From Clostridiales bacterium (GTDB lineage Bacteria; Bacillota; Clostridia; Lachnospirales; Cellulosilyticaceae), in contig DYCF01000021.1 of assembly GCA_019418225.1 (NCBI GenBank), forward strand, positions 1-64,000: 64,000 nucleotides of DNA. Reading direction: 5' to 3'. The position numbers were made by a program, and so were the translations under genes. The notes beneath the pieces were generated by a model. That model was not told the origin of the DNA, did not search any database, and saw nothing but the letters and a program-made list of their open reading frames with translations. Of this stretch, positions 15,975-23,297 are shown piece by piece. How positions within the stretch are numbered: the stretch's first letter is position 1; every line of letters starts with the position of its first letter.

Positions 15975-17405
15975 ATGGATTTAACTAATAACTTAGAGGA
16001 CAATGTGCAAAAAATCCGAGTTGCCCTTAAAGTTGGTGAGAGTTTTGATGTACTCGAGCGTATTATTACTGTGCACAGCACAACTTTCTATCTTTATTAT
16101 TTAGATGGTTTTATTAAAGATACTAATCTGGAATATGTCCGAAGAGATATGACTAACCTTAGCGAGAATGTTTTTAAAACAATAAAAACTGCTAAGGAAT
16201 TAAGTGAAAAAGCAATTAGTAGTGTAGAAGTCTCTACTGAAAAAAACTTAGATAAAATTATTATGGCTATGCTTTCAGGCCAAACAATTCTTCTAGGCCC
16301 TAACTTTACTGAAGCACTTATCATAGATGTCAGAACCTATGAAACGAGAGGTACTGAAGAACCTGAAAAAGAAAAGGTACTTCGCGGTGCACATGATGGC
16401 TTTGTAGAAACCCTTGTCATTAATACCTCACTTATCCGTAGACGCATTAGAGACCCTCATCTTGTATTTGAGATGAATACTATAGGTGATATATCACGCA
16501 CAGACGTAGCTATTGCATATATGCGTAACAAGGTAGATAAAAAGACCTTAGATAAAGTAAAAGATGCTGTAAAAAAGCTTAATATTAATGCCTTAACTAT
16601 GGGTGACCAAAGCTTAGTAGAGGCTATTCATTCCTACTCTTGGTGTAATCCTTTTCCTAAGGCACGTTATACTGGTAGACCTGATGTCACTGCAGCACAT
16701 ATCATGGAAGGCAAAGTCGCAATTTTAGTTGATAATACACCTACGGCTCTTATTCTCCCTACTAATATCTTTGACTTTATGCAATCTGTAGATGACTATT
16801 ATATGCCCGTTATTACAGGAAATTACTTACGCCTTATTCGCTATGTTGTTTTCTTTACGAACCTGCTTATTTCTCCTTTATTTGTACTCTTTACAGATAA
16901 CCCCCAGTGGATTAGAGGTAGTGCTATAGAGTTTCTACTGCCGGACATGCCGTATGCTATTCCAATATTTCTTCAGTTCATCATATTAGAAATCGCACTA
17001 GATGGCTTAAACTTAGCTTCGCTCAATACCCCTAATGCTTTAGGCACTTCTCTTTCTATTATTGGTGGACTTATACTTGGAGACTTTGCCGTTGATACAG
17101 GGTGGTTCATACCACATACAATTTTGTATGAAGCTGTTATTGCCATTTCTAGCTTTACACAGCCTAGCATTGAACTTACCTACGCCTTCAAGTTTTCTAG
17201 ACTGCTGCTTGTCTTCCTTACCGGCTTATTTGGCATATGGGGATTTGTAGCTGCTGCCATTGTCATTATTTTAACTGTGGCCTTTACCAAAACGTTTACA
17301 GGTGAACCTTATCTTTATCCACTTATACCCTTTAATGCGAATGCATTATTCCATCTTCTTTTCCGTACACGTATAAGTTCGAAACAAAAAGTAAAATCAC
17401 AATAA
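15975..17405 (+). CDS. GerA-family spore germination protein (SpoVAF-like)
   Basis: The 476-aa protein of the GerA/SpoVAF family has a soluble N-terminal domain (~1-290, with RRRIRDPHLVFEMN and the TGRPDVTAAHIMEGKVAILVD-type segment) and a C-terminal membrane region of about five helices (~300-460). GerA A subunits form nutrient-gated channels in the spore inner membrane; SpoVAF joins the DPA channel and assists germination. The early region (VLERIITVHSTTFYLYYLDG) is more like SpoVAF. No gerB, gerC or spoVA genes are adjacent. The ATG at 15975 follows GGTGGTG; an in-frame start 123 bp upstream adds a hydrophobic segment without support. Confidence 0.88.
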   Translation: MDLTNNLEDNVQKIRVALKVGESFDVLERIITVHSTTFYLYYLDGFIKDTNLEYVRRDMTNLSENVFKTIKTAKELSEKAISSVEVSTEKNLDKIIMAMLSGQTILLGPNFTEALIIDVRTYETRGTEEPEKEKVLRGAHDGFVETLVINTSLIRRRIRDPHLVFEMNTIGDISRTDVAIAYMRNKVDKKTLDKVKDAVKKLNINALTMGDQSLVEAIHSYSWCNPFPKARYTGRPDVTAAHIMEGKVAILVDNTPTALILPTNIFDFMQSVDDYYMPVITGNYLRLIRYVVFFTNLLISPLFVLFTDNPQWIRGSAIEFLLPDMPYAIPIFLQFIILEIALDGLNLASLNTPNALGTSLSIIGGLILGDFAVDTGWFIPHTILYEAVIAISSFTQPSIELTYAFKFSRLLLVFLTGLFGIWGFVAAAIVIILTVAFTKTFTGEPYLYPLIPFNANALFHLLFRTRISSKQKVKSQ

Positions 17406-17422
17406 GTTAAAATAAATAGCAT

Positions 17423-17471
17423 AAAAAAAGGATATGGCGTCAACATGCTCGTTGGACCCATATCCTTTTTT
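17423..17471. terminator. Bidirectional terminator between convergent genes
   Basis: GGATATGG (17430-17437) pairs with CCATATCC (17458-17465), with an inner GTCAAC/GTTGGAC stem. A seven-A run is on the left and a seven-T run on the right, so it serves both the germination gene and the minus-strand gene ending at 17509. Confidence 0.9.
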
Positions 17472-17508
17472 GTATACTTATTGATTTTTTATGTGCTGCC
17501 TGGGTATT

Positions 17509-19230
17509 TTAGGTTAAGCTTATAAGGACGCGGCCAATCCCTAGTAGATTTTGAATTTCTACTGCCTTTTCATCTAAACGTTCTGTGAAAGTTTCTCTTT
17601 CTACCGCTAAAGCTTTAAGTTCTGATTCAATTTTTGCATAGCCATTCTCTTCTTTAATGGCAGCAATTTTAGCTTCGATTGTTGCAATCTCTCCTTGAAT
17701 ATTAGAAACTGCATTTACTTTTGCTTGACGTTCTGTTTGCAAGGTAGCAATTTGATCTAATTGGCTTTGAGATACTTCTACATAATATGGATACTCATTA
17801 CCTTTATTATTTACTTTTGTTCCTTGTAGAGAGATATTTACATAGTAAACACCAGGTGTTGTAAACTGGCTTGTTGTAAGCTTGATAATATATTTTTGAC
17901 TTGATGGCTTAAAGTTTCCAAATAATCCTGTCGTTGGAATAGATGCTTCATACTCTCCATTTCCATACGCCTTTTCAATATAAAGTGCCATATAGGCATA
18001 GCCTGTAAGTTGTTCTAGCTTACTTTCTACTTCACTTACTGCCGCTTGTGCATTTTTAAGTTCTACTTGTTTACTTTCAATATTCTTTTGTGGCTCACTA
18101 ATTTGTAATTCAATGGCAGACTTCTTATTTTTAAGATCTATTTCTTTACCATCAATTTCTCCATATTGTTTACGGATTAAATATACTTCACTATATAAAT
18201 TACTAAAGCTTGTATATGTCTTTGTATCCAAAATGTTATTGCGGTTTAAGAAGTCCATTAACTGTTTAAGTGTCTCACCTTGAATTGGACTTGTTTTTAA
18301 TTTATCAAAAATCATCTTTCTTGCTTTTTCTGGTGCAAGTTTTTTAAAAATAGTATTTTTCTTCTCTTCTAATGTTATTACATTTGTTGCTTCATTTGTG
18401 TTTGTTGCTTCATTTGTGTTTGTTGCTTCATTTGCAATTGTGGTTTCATTTACAGTTGTGGCTACAGGTGCTTGTGCATTATCACTTATTGATACTTGTG
18501 TATTATCATTTGCTGGCGCTTCTGTTTGCTCACTTTCTGTAGTCTCACTATCTTCTTGCGATTTTTGTGGCTGCTCTTTATTTTCTTGTGATTGCACTGC
18601 TTCTTCCGAAGTTGCCCCTGAAGCTTCTTCTGAATCTACCTTAGTAGTATCTTCTAACACTAATAATCCATATACGTCAAACTCAAACTTATCTAATAGT
18701 AACTGTTTTGGATAAATGCTTGTAATCTTATAAAGTTTATCTACAAATGTCTCATTTAATGCCACATCCTCACCAAAATAGTCAGCAAGCATTTCATCTA
18801 CACTTGCTTCATCCATTCGCTTGAAGTATCCTGCATATGTGTCTTGATCAATCTGATCTAATATAACATCTGTTAATGTACTTTGCTTTGCAAAGAATAA
18901 ATTACGTCTATTATATTCCTTAATAATATCTTCCTGAACACTTGGTATAAACTCTTCAAAATGCGTTTCAAAGAAAGTCTTTGACTGTTCACTCATATCT
19001 TGAAGCAGGTACTTCATTCCTTCTGAGAAATACCAACCATCTTGCTTCTTGCTACTTGCAAGGTTACTTTCCATTAACTGTACAATGGCTGGGGTATTGG
19101 CTTGCATTTTATAGCTCATAAATTGAAAAATATGTATATTAGCGGTTATTAACCCTGCAAGTATAGCAATAGTCAAACCACTCACTATAATCCACTTATA
19201 CCTTTTTAAGGCCTCTTTAAATTTTCCCAT
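17509..19230 (-). CDS. Membrane-anchored coiled-coil protein, unknown function
   Basis: The 573-aa protein is not recognised. A short basic N terminus precedes one transmembrane helix (~13-32), so most of it is probably extracytoplasmic. Residues ~40-195 are helical. Residues ~200-285 are a low-complexity linker rich in Glu, Ser, Thr, Asn and Gln, including three NTNEAT-type repeats. Residues ~350-420 and ~490-565 are two coiled coils flanking a beta-rich insert (~425-480, with a YIIKLTTSQF strand). That arrangement resembles an antiparallel coiled coil with a tip domain. The start follows GAGGAG. It could be a spacer or cell-envelope protein; there is no basis for more. Confidence 0.7.
   Translation of the reverse strand: MGKFKEALKRYKWIIVSGLTIAILAGLITANIHIFQFMSYKMQANTPAIVQLMESNLASSKKQDGWYFSEGMKYLLQDMSEQSKTFFETHFEEFIPSVQEDIIKEYNRRNLFFAKQSTLTDVILDQIDQDTYAGYFKRMDEASVDEMLADYFGEDVALNETFVDKLYKITSIYPKQLLLDKFEFDVYGLLVLEDTTKVDSEEASGATSEEAVQSQENKEQPQKSQEDSETTESEQTEAPANDNTQVSISDNAQAPVATTVNETTIANEATNTNEATNTNEATNVITLEEKKNTIFKKLAPEKARKMIFDKLKTSPIQGETLKQLMDFLNRNNILDTKTYTSFSNLYSEVYLIRKQYGEIDGKEIDLKNKKSAIELQISEPQKNIESKQVELKNAQAAVSEVESKLEQLTGYAYMALYIEKAYGNGEYEASIPTTGLFGNFKPSSQKYIIKLTTSQFTTPGVYYVNISLQGTKVNNKGNEYPYYVEVSQSQLDQIATLQTERQAKVNAVSNIQGEIATIEAKIAAIKEENGYAKIESELKALAVERETFTERLDEKAVEIQNLLGIGRVLISLT
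18383..18436 (-). repeat. Three 18-bp tandem repeats inside the coiled-coil gene
   Basis: The plus-strand unit TTTGTTGCTTCATTTGTG occurs at 18383-18400 and 18401-18418 exactly, and at 18419-18436 with a changed end. It encodes repeated Asn-Thr-Asn-Glu-Ala-Thr in the linker. The copies are nearly identical at the base level, so copy number may vary between strains. Confidence 0.9.
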
Positions 19231-19451
19231 GCTTTCTCCTCAACTATACTGGTATTTTTAATGTTTATTTACAAATTATACTATATTTATCCATTCCTTT
19301 ACAAACTGTATTTTATGGTAGCTCTCTTATATAAATATATTTCGACTCATTCATTATAAAATAAACACTATAAAATTACAAATTTTTTACCACTTTATAG
19401 TTTTTCTTTATAACTCAAAAATGCTATTAAAATTCCCTTTATATGCTTATA

Positions 19452-19681
19452 CTATAGAGAAACAAATTAAAACCTTGAAATATACATGTAGGTAAATTGG
19501 TTTCTCCCAATGATCTCACATGATTAAAAATCATGAATAACTACAATTTATAAATGTGAAATCTATTATAGAGAAAACAACTAAAAACTTGAAATATACA
19601 TGTAGGTAAATTGGTTTCTCCCAATGATTTCACATGACTAAAAATCATGAATAACTACAATTTATAAATGTGAAATCTATA
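19452..19681 (+). repeat. Two tandem RNA-like repeats (copies 2 and 3) upstream of the chromate-transporter genes
   Basis: Two ~114-bp units (19452-19565 and 19566-19681) in tandem share long identical blocks with each other and with copy 1 at 13221. Each can fold into two stems: GAGAAA with TTTCTC around a conserved loop holding ATACATGTAGGTAAAT, and CACAT with ATGTG around an inner CATGA/TCATG hairpin. A TATACT -10-like box (19448-19453) sits directly before copy 2. This fits a structured 5' leader of the transporter genes. The remaining part of the 481-bp gap (19231-19447) is AT-rich with nothing recognised. Confidence 0.75.
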
Positions 19682-19711
19682 ATACAAAACAATACTAAAG
19701 GGGTTTTTTTA

Positions 19712-20257
19712 ATGAATGAATTATGGACGCTATTTTGGGCATTTCTACGTATCGGCACTTTTACCTTTGGTGGTGGTTATGCAATGCTACCTATGCTTCA
19801 AAAAGAAGTAGTCGACACATATCACTGGACTACAGAAGAGGAGCTTATGGACTTTTACGCCATTGGACAATGTACACCTGGCGTCATTGCAGTCAATACA
19901 GCCACTTTCATCGGATACAAACAAAAGGGATTGATAGGTGGCATTACCGCCACACTAGGTGTAGTTTTCCCTTCTCTCGTTATCATTACTGTTATTGCTT
20001 CTGTTATTAGTAACTTTAGTAGCCTTGCATTTGTACAATCCGCCTTTGTAGGTATACGTATTGTTGTTGCAGCTCTAGTTATCAATGTAGTCATCAAAAT
20101 GTTACGTACTAGCCTTAAAGATTGGATTGGTATCCTTATCTTTTTAGCAGTGCTCTTTATTGGTTTATTTATTGCGATCTCACCTATTTATACAATTATA
20201 GGCGCTGCCATCATAGGTATACTTGTACAACAAATTGGAGGGTATAAAAACGTATGA
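19712..20257 (+). CDS. chrA: Chromate transporter family protein, N-terminal-type half
   Basis: The 181-aa membrane protein of the CHR family corresponds to one half of full-length ChrA. It shows the family motif FGGGYAMLP (~18-26) and the second motif GQCTPGVIAVNTATFIG (~50-66), then GVVFPS and several helices. Short CHR proteins occur as adjacent pairs that work together; a CHR protein exports chromate in proteobacteria, but substrates in clostridia are not established. The ATG at 19712 follows AAAGGGG; an in-frame ATG 42 bp upstream lacks support. It overlaps the second half-gene by 4 bp. Two RNA-like repeats precede it. Confidence 0.9.
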   Translation: MNELWTLFWAFLRIGTFTFGGGYAMLPMLQKEVVDTYHWTTEEELMDFYAIGQCTPGVIAVNTATFIGYKQKGLIGGITATLGVVFPSLVIITVIASVISNFSSLAFVQSAFVGIRIVVAALVINVVIKMLRTSLKDWIGILIFLAVLFIGLFIAISPIYTIIGAAIIGILVQQIGGYKNV

Positions 20258-20817
20258 TTTACCTTACTCTATTCTATGAATTTTTTAAAATCGGTCTGTT
20301 TTCTATAGGCGGTGGACTTGCCACTTTACCTTTTTTATATGATTTAATTGACCGCTATCATTGGTTTAGTTCTGATATGCTTTTAGATATGATTGCAATC
20401 TCTCAATCTACTCCAGGTCCCATAGGTGTTAATATGTCTACTTATGCAGGATTCGTTACTGCTGGTATTCCCGGAAGTATCATCGCCACCTTAGGCATTG
20501 TGACACCTTCTGTTATTATCATCATTATAATAGCTAAATTTCTTAGTAAATTTAATGAAAATAAATATGTAAAAAGTGCCTTTTATGGTCTTAGACCTGC
20601 TGTTACGGCCCTGATTGCACTAGCAGCTTATGAAGTCATTAAGGTAACGCTTCTTAATATCGATACTTTTACAGCTACAGGTAATATACTTAAGCTCATT
20701 AACCTTAAAGCCACAATATTATTCTTTTTATTTTTAATAGCTATTCGTAAATTTAAAGTGCACCCCATTATATATATCACTTTGGGGGCCTTCATTGGTA
20801 TTATTTTTAGATTTTAG
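20254..20817 (+). CDS. chrA: Chromate transporter family protein, C-terminal-type half
   Basis: The 187-aa partner of the preceding half-transporter repeats the CHR motifs with changes: IGGGLATLPFLYD (~17-29), SQSTPGPIGVNMSTYAG (~50-66) and GIVTPS (~83-88), followed by three or four hydrophobic helices. The start overlaps the first gene (ATGA) and has GGAGG inside it, so the two are translated together in near-equal amounts. The relation between the two proteins reflects an old duplication. Substrate is assumed from the family name only. Confidence 0.9.
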   Translation: MIYLTLFYEFFKIGLFSIGGGLATLPFLYDLIDRYHWFSSDMLLDMIAISQSTPGPIGVNMSTYAGFVTAGIPGSIIATLGIVTPSVIIIIIIAKFLSKFNENKYVKSAFYGLRPAVTALIALAAYEVIKVTLLNIDTFTATGNILKLINLKATILFFLFLIAIRKFKVHPIIYITLGAFIGIIFRF

Positions 20818-20892
20818 ATACGCCTAGCACCTTGTTTTTTATCCCTAAGTGCTATATTCTAATTATGTTCTGTTTTGCAATATTCTTTCACT

Positions 20893-20936
20893 GAGTATGG
20901 TCAGCCTTTCTTTTAGACCATACTCTTTTTGTTTTA
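20893..20936 (+). terminator. Rho-independent terminator after the chrA pair
   Basis: Perfect 10-bp arms GAGTATGGTC (20893-20902) and its complement (20916-20925) are followed by a T-rich tail. The rest of the 281-bp gap to the next gene shows no other clear signal. Confidence 0.9.
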
Positions 20937-21098
20937 AATATTGTTTATACCCTCATCTAACATCTATCCCGAATGCATAACCATTCAACTCTTTGAATAC
21001 TTATGTAAAATTACTGTTGAATTTTTATTCATGCTCATTTATAATAATCTATATTGAGTAGACATAAAATTTTATTATAAAAGGGAGATTTGATAACT

Positions 21099-22478
21099 AT
21101 GCATAAGACTCGTAAAAAGACTGCACTGCTTAAATTCATCCTCCCATCCTTAATCGGTGTCTTTTTATTTATGACACCAATTTCTCAAGATGGGTCGATT
21201 ACTATTCCAGTTGCAATATTTTCTAAAGGACTTCAAAATCTATTAGCACCTATTATGACAAGTGTACTCTTTGGGCTTGTACTTTTTTCAGCAGTAGGTA
21301 CACTTATCACTAAATTATTTAAACCAAAATTTATTACAAATAATGATTTCTTATATGGCTTATTTAATCCTTCATGGCTTTGGGCTATTATTCGAATCTT
21401 AGCTTTTATTTTTGTAAGTATTATTTTAATCATGCAAAATTTAGATATAGCAATGCTTCCTAAGTTTTTATCACCTGTTATGAGCATGATTGCTTCTGGT
21501 GATACTGGAACAATGGTAATGAATGATTTATTACCTATACTTTTTTCTATCTTTTTCTTTGCAGGATTATTCTTACCACTTCTTTTAAACTTCGGTTTAT
21601 TAGAATTCATTGGTGCTTTACTGGTTAAAGTGATGAGACCCATTTTTAACTTACCAGGTCGTTCTGCTATTGACTGTATTGCTTCTTGGTTAGGAGATGG
21701 AACAATTGGCGTACTCCTTACAAGCAAACAATATGAAGATGGATTTTATACAGAAAGAGAAGCCGTTGTCATTGGTACAACATTCTCTCTTGTATCTATT
21801 ACTTTCAGCCTTGTTGTTATTGATACAGTAGGCCTTAGTCACATGTTTATTCCATTCTACTTAACAGTAACATTTGCAAGCATTATAGCAGCCATTATTA
21901 TGCCGAAGCTTCCACCTCTTTCTAGAAAGAAAGATGTTTTATTCGATGGCTCCGAGCCACCTAAGGAAGATTCTTCACAAACTGCTAACTTTAAACAAGG
22001 TTTAGAAACAGCACTTGATAAAGCTGAAAACCAAAACTTGTTCCAATGTATTGTTGTAGATGGTATTAAGAATGTTATTGATATGTGGCTTGCAGTAATC
22101 CCTGTTGTTATGGGGGTAGGCACCATCGCCTTAATACTTGCAACTTATACACCACTCTTTAAAATACTCGGCTTACCACTTGTACCTGTTTTAAATTTAC
22201 TTGGTATCCCTGAAGCAATGGCTGCTTCACAAACACTCATTGCAGGTTTTGCCGATATGTTACTGCCATCCATTATGGCTGCTAACATTGAAAGCGATAT
22301 GACTAGATTTATTATTGCTAGCGTATCTGTTACACAACTTATTTATTTATCAGAAGTAGGCGCTCTTTTACTTGGTTCTAAAATTCCAGTAAAATTAAGC
22401 GAGTTATTTATCATCTTCTTAGAAAGAACGATAATTACATTACCAATTATCGCAATCATTGCGCACCTACTCTTTTAA
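21099..22478 (+). CDS. YjiH-type membrane protein with nucleoside-recognition (Gate) domains
   Basis: The 459-aa polytopic protein has about ten transmembrane helices. It resembles the YjiH family, whose members carry the Gate domain also found in nucleoside transporters and SpoVM/SpmA-type proteins. Visible features are the PGRSAIDCIASWLGDGT segment (~185-200, a conserved region in the Gate domain) and its partner helix near residues 395-425. A cytoplasmic loop of ~45 polar residues (~270-315) divides the halves. The ATG at 21099 is preferred; an in-frame TTG at 21090 is too close to GGGAG. Transported substrate is unknown. It ends at a terminator. Confidence 0.8.
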   Translation: MHKTRKKTALLKFILPSLIGVFLFMTPISQDGSITIPVAIFSKGLQNLLAPIMTSVLFGLVLFSAVGTLITKLFKPKFITNNDFLYGLFNPSWLWAIIRILAFIFVSIILIMQNLDIAMLPKFLSPVMSMIASGDTGTMVMNDLLPILFSIFFFAGLFLPLLLNFGLLEFIGALLVKVMRPIFNLPGRSAIDCIASWLGDGTIGVLLTSKQYEDGFYTEREAVVIGTTFSLVSITFSLVVIDTVGLSHMFIPFYLTVTFASIIAAIIMPKLPPLSRKKDVLFDGSEPPKEDSSQTANFKQGLETALDKAENQNLFQCIVVDGIKNVIDMWLAVIPVVMGVGTIALILATYTPLFKILGLPLVPVLNLLGIPEAMAASQTLIAGFADMLLPSIMAANIESDMTRFIIASVSVTQLIYLSEVGALLLGSKIPVKLSELFIIFLERTIITLPIIAIIAHLLF

Positions 22479-22483
22479 ATCTT

Positions 22484-22527
22484 AGCCAGGATGTTGCACG
22501 GGAGTGTGGCGCTCCTGGCTTTTTTTG
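22484..22527 (+). terminator. Rho-independent terminator after the YjiH-type gene
   Basis: AGCCAGGA (22484-22491) pairs with TCCTGGCT (22513-22520), followed by seven T. It begins 6 bp past the stop codon. Confidence 0.92.
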
Positions 22528-22539
22528 TAGGATGGGGCC

Positions 22540-22868
22540 GTGTGGATAAGTGGCATATATATTTTTCCTGTTCCCTCGCTACGCTCGAAGTCACGATAAA
22601 AATATATATGCCACTTATCCACACTTGGTTTCTTAAAAGGCAAGTCGCTAGTAGCTTCGTCATATTCTTCTTTCGTACTTGTACATATTTGGTCTCTCCC
22701 TTCTCGCTACGCTCGAAGTCGCGAGTAAAAGATATGTAGGACAATTCTACACTAGTCTTCTTAAAAGACCAGTCGCTGACCCGTTTGGCATATCCTTTCT
22801 TCGTACCCTTATACTTTGGGCTCTGTCTTCTTGCTTTGCTCGAAGTGATGATGTATGGAGGGTATTTT
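22540..22868 (+). repeat. 128-bp tandem array of palindromic elements
   Basis: Three elements share the core CTCGCTACGCTCGAAGTC (22575-22592, 22703-22720 and, diverged, 22830-22847) at a ~128-bp period. The linker TTCTTAAAAG is also repeated (22630 and 22758). Each core sits inside complementary arms. Those of element 1 are 27 bp and perfect (22540-22566 with 22598-22624) and begin GTGTGGATAAGTG. Elements 2 and 3 have shorter arms of different sequence (TACATAT and CCCT...ATAC types). Both arms of element 1 contain the DnaA-box sequence TTATCCACA. No protein-coding gene is credible in the array. Confidence 0.85.
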
Positions 22869-22993
22869 GATATAATGGAGGCTGTGTTTAACTAAATGAA
22901 TAAGTCATCTTATAAGCAAGAGTTTCAGTAGATATTATTTGATAAAAGAGATTTTTAGCATGCGTGTTATAGGAATGGGCATCCACTAAAACC

Positions 22994-23043
22994 AAAGAGG
23001 AGCTACTACAAAATCTTTCACAATTTTGCAGTAGCTCCTCTTT
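22994..23043. terminator. Long hairpin, possible bidirectional terminator
   Basis: Arms of about 20 bp with one mismatch (22994-23014 and 23023-23043) contain AGGAGCTACTAC, with A-rich and T-rich outer ends. It lies in a stretch without genes, so the transcript it would end is unknown. It may bound a small RNA between 22870 and 23000. Confidence 0.5.
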
Positions 23044-23157
23044 ATTTGGAAGGAAAACTAATACTCTTAACCTATATCTACCTCTCACCTCCTACTTCAG
23101 CCCAAGCGTTTCTCTGAAGTTGGGCGAAAGTGTCCTCGCCGCTCTTAAGCTCGGCTG

Positions 23158-23242
23158 GTGTGGATAAGTGAAGTATGTAATTTTATCTCGGATTCGAGCG
23201 CAGCGAGTCCGAAGGAAAATTATATACTTCACTTATCCACAC
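23158..23242 (-). repeat. Palindromic element 4, inverted copy
   Basis: 27-bp arms (23158-23184 and 23216-23242, one G/A mismatch) begin GTGTGGATAAGTG, identical to element 1, then change to GAAGTAT. The centre, on the minus strand, carries CTCGCTGCGCTCGAA, the same core as the array. The element is therefore inverted relative to it. Each arm holds a TTATCCACA sequence. The remaining sequence of the 819-bp gap shows no gene. Confidence 0.85.
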
Positions 23243-23252
23243 CTCCCCCCAC

Positions 23253-23285
23253 AAAAAAGGCGGTGGCACTTTCGTACCACCACCT
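23253..23285 (-). terminator. Rho-independent terminator of pyk
   Basis: On the minus strand GGTGGTGGTAC pairs with GTGCCACCGCC across a GAAA loop, allowing G-U pairs, followed by six T. It lies just after the pyk stop. Confidence 0.9.
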
Positions 23286-23297
23286 CTATTTTATTTA

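Noticed and set aside
19452..19681. Assigning the tandem repeats to a known riboswitch class
   Set aside because: Key consensus blocks of the SAM, purine, c-di-GMP, fluoride, glycine and preQ1 classes were not found.
22540..22868. CRISPR array
   Set aside because: The 128-bp period, palindromic units and similar (not unique) linkers do not fit repeat-spacer structure, and no cas genes are present.
22491..22870. Two short plus-strand reading frames in the palindrome array
   Set aside because: They lie wholly inside the 128-bp repeats, lack convincing ribosome-binding sites, and their apparent similarity to each other comes from the DNA repeat.
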